Source of the DNA: CAZXEU01 sp964639665
Lineage (GTDB): Bacteria > Bacteroidota > Rhodothermia > Rhodothermales > Bin80
Reading direction: 5' to 3'
Length of the DNA: 7,584 nt
Assembly (NCBI GenBank): GCA_964639665.1
Contig: CAZXEU010000072.1
Span: 1-7,584 of the forward strand
The position numbers and the translations under genes are program-made. The notes below the pieces were generated by a model that saw only the letters and a program-made list of their open reading frames with translations, did no database searches and was not told the DNA's origin. Positions 7,560 to 7,584 of this stretch are shown one piece after another. How positions within the stretch are numbered: the first letter of the stretch is position 1; each line of letters opens with the position of its first letter.

Positions 7560-7584
7560 ACACGATAATGACCCGTACTTACAC

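Noticed and set aside
7568..7584. ATG at 7568 as the start of a further plus-strand gene
   Set aside because: Only five codons are visible before the edge, too few to support a gene call. It is mentioned only in connection with the possible promoter.
1..7584. Mobile elements, CRISPR repeats, tRNA/rRNA or an unknown multi-gene defence system
   Set aside because: No transposase or integrase motifs, no regularly spaced repeats, no recognisable tRNA arms, and all long conserved frames belong to known housekeeping or envelope families.

Overview
This window reads as ordinary chromosomal DNA of a fairly GC-rich bacterium. I see four protein genes, with no mobile element, CRISPR array, rRNA or recognisable tRNA. 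The best guess for the host is the Bacteroidota/Rhodothermota side of the tree. The UvrA has the N-terminal half I associate with that lineage: an SPVSG segment, a GITFE segment, and no upstream Cys pair of the first zinc module. Next to it is a BatA-domain, von Willebrand-like membrane protein of the type common there. Starts preceded by no clear Shine-Dalgarno sequence also fit. The lineage is inferred from remembered family features, not from a search.

Layout: positions 1-1038 (minus) hold most of a GT4-family glycosyltransferase whose C-terminus runs off the left edge. After a 136-base gap comes uvrA on the same strand (1175-3952), the damage-recognition ATPase of nucleotide excision repair. 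A 126-base divergent intergenic region (3953-4078) carries one 7-bp perfect inverted repeat just upstream of each flanking start codon. On the plus strand, a 693-residue BatA/VWA/GATase-like membrane protein (4079-6160) overlaps hflX (6157-7476) by ATGA, so the two are very probably co-transcribed and translationally coupled. The last 108 bases contain an 8-bp AT-rich inverted repeat and perhaps the first codons of another gene.

The gene set suggests envelope glycan or glycolipid synthesis, DNA repair, an envelope-anchored VWA protein and a stress-related ribosome-splitting GTPase. No obvious novel multi-gene system is visible. The points most worth a second look are the structures abutting the divergent starts, the tight BatA-family/hflX coupling and the inverted repeat after hflX.
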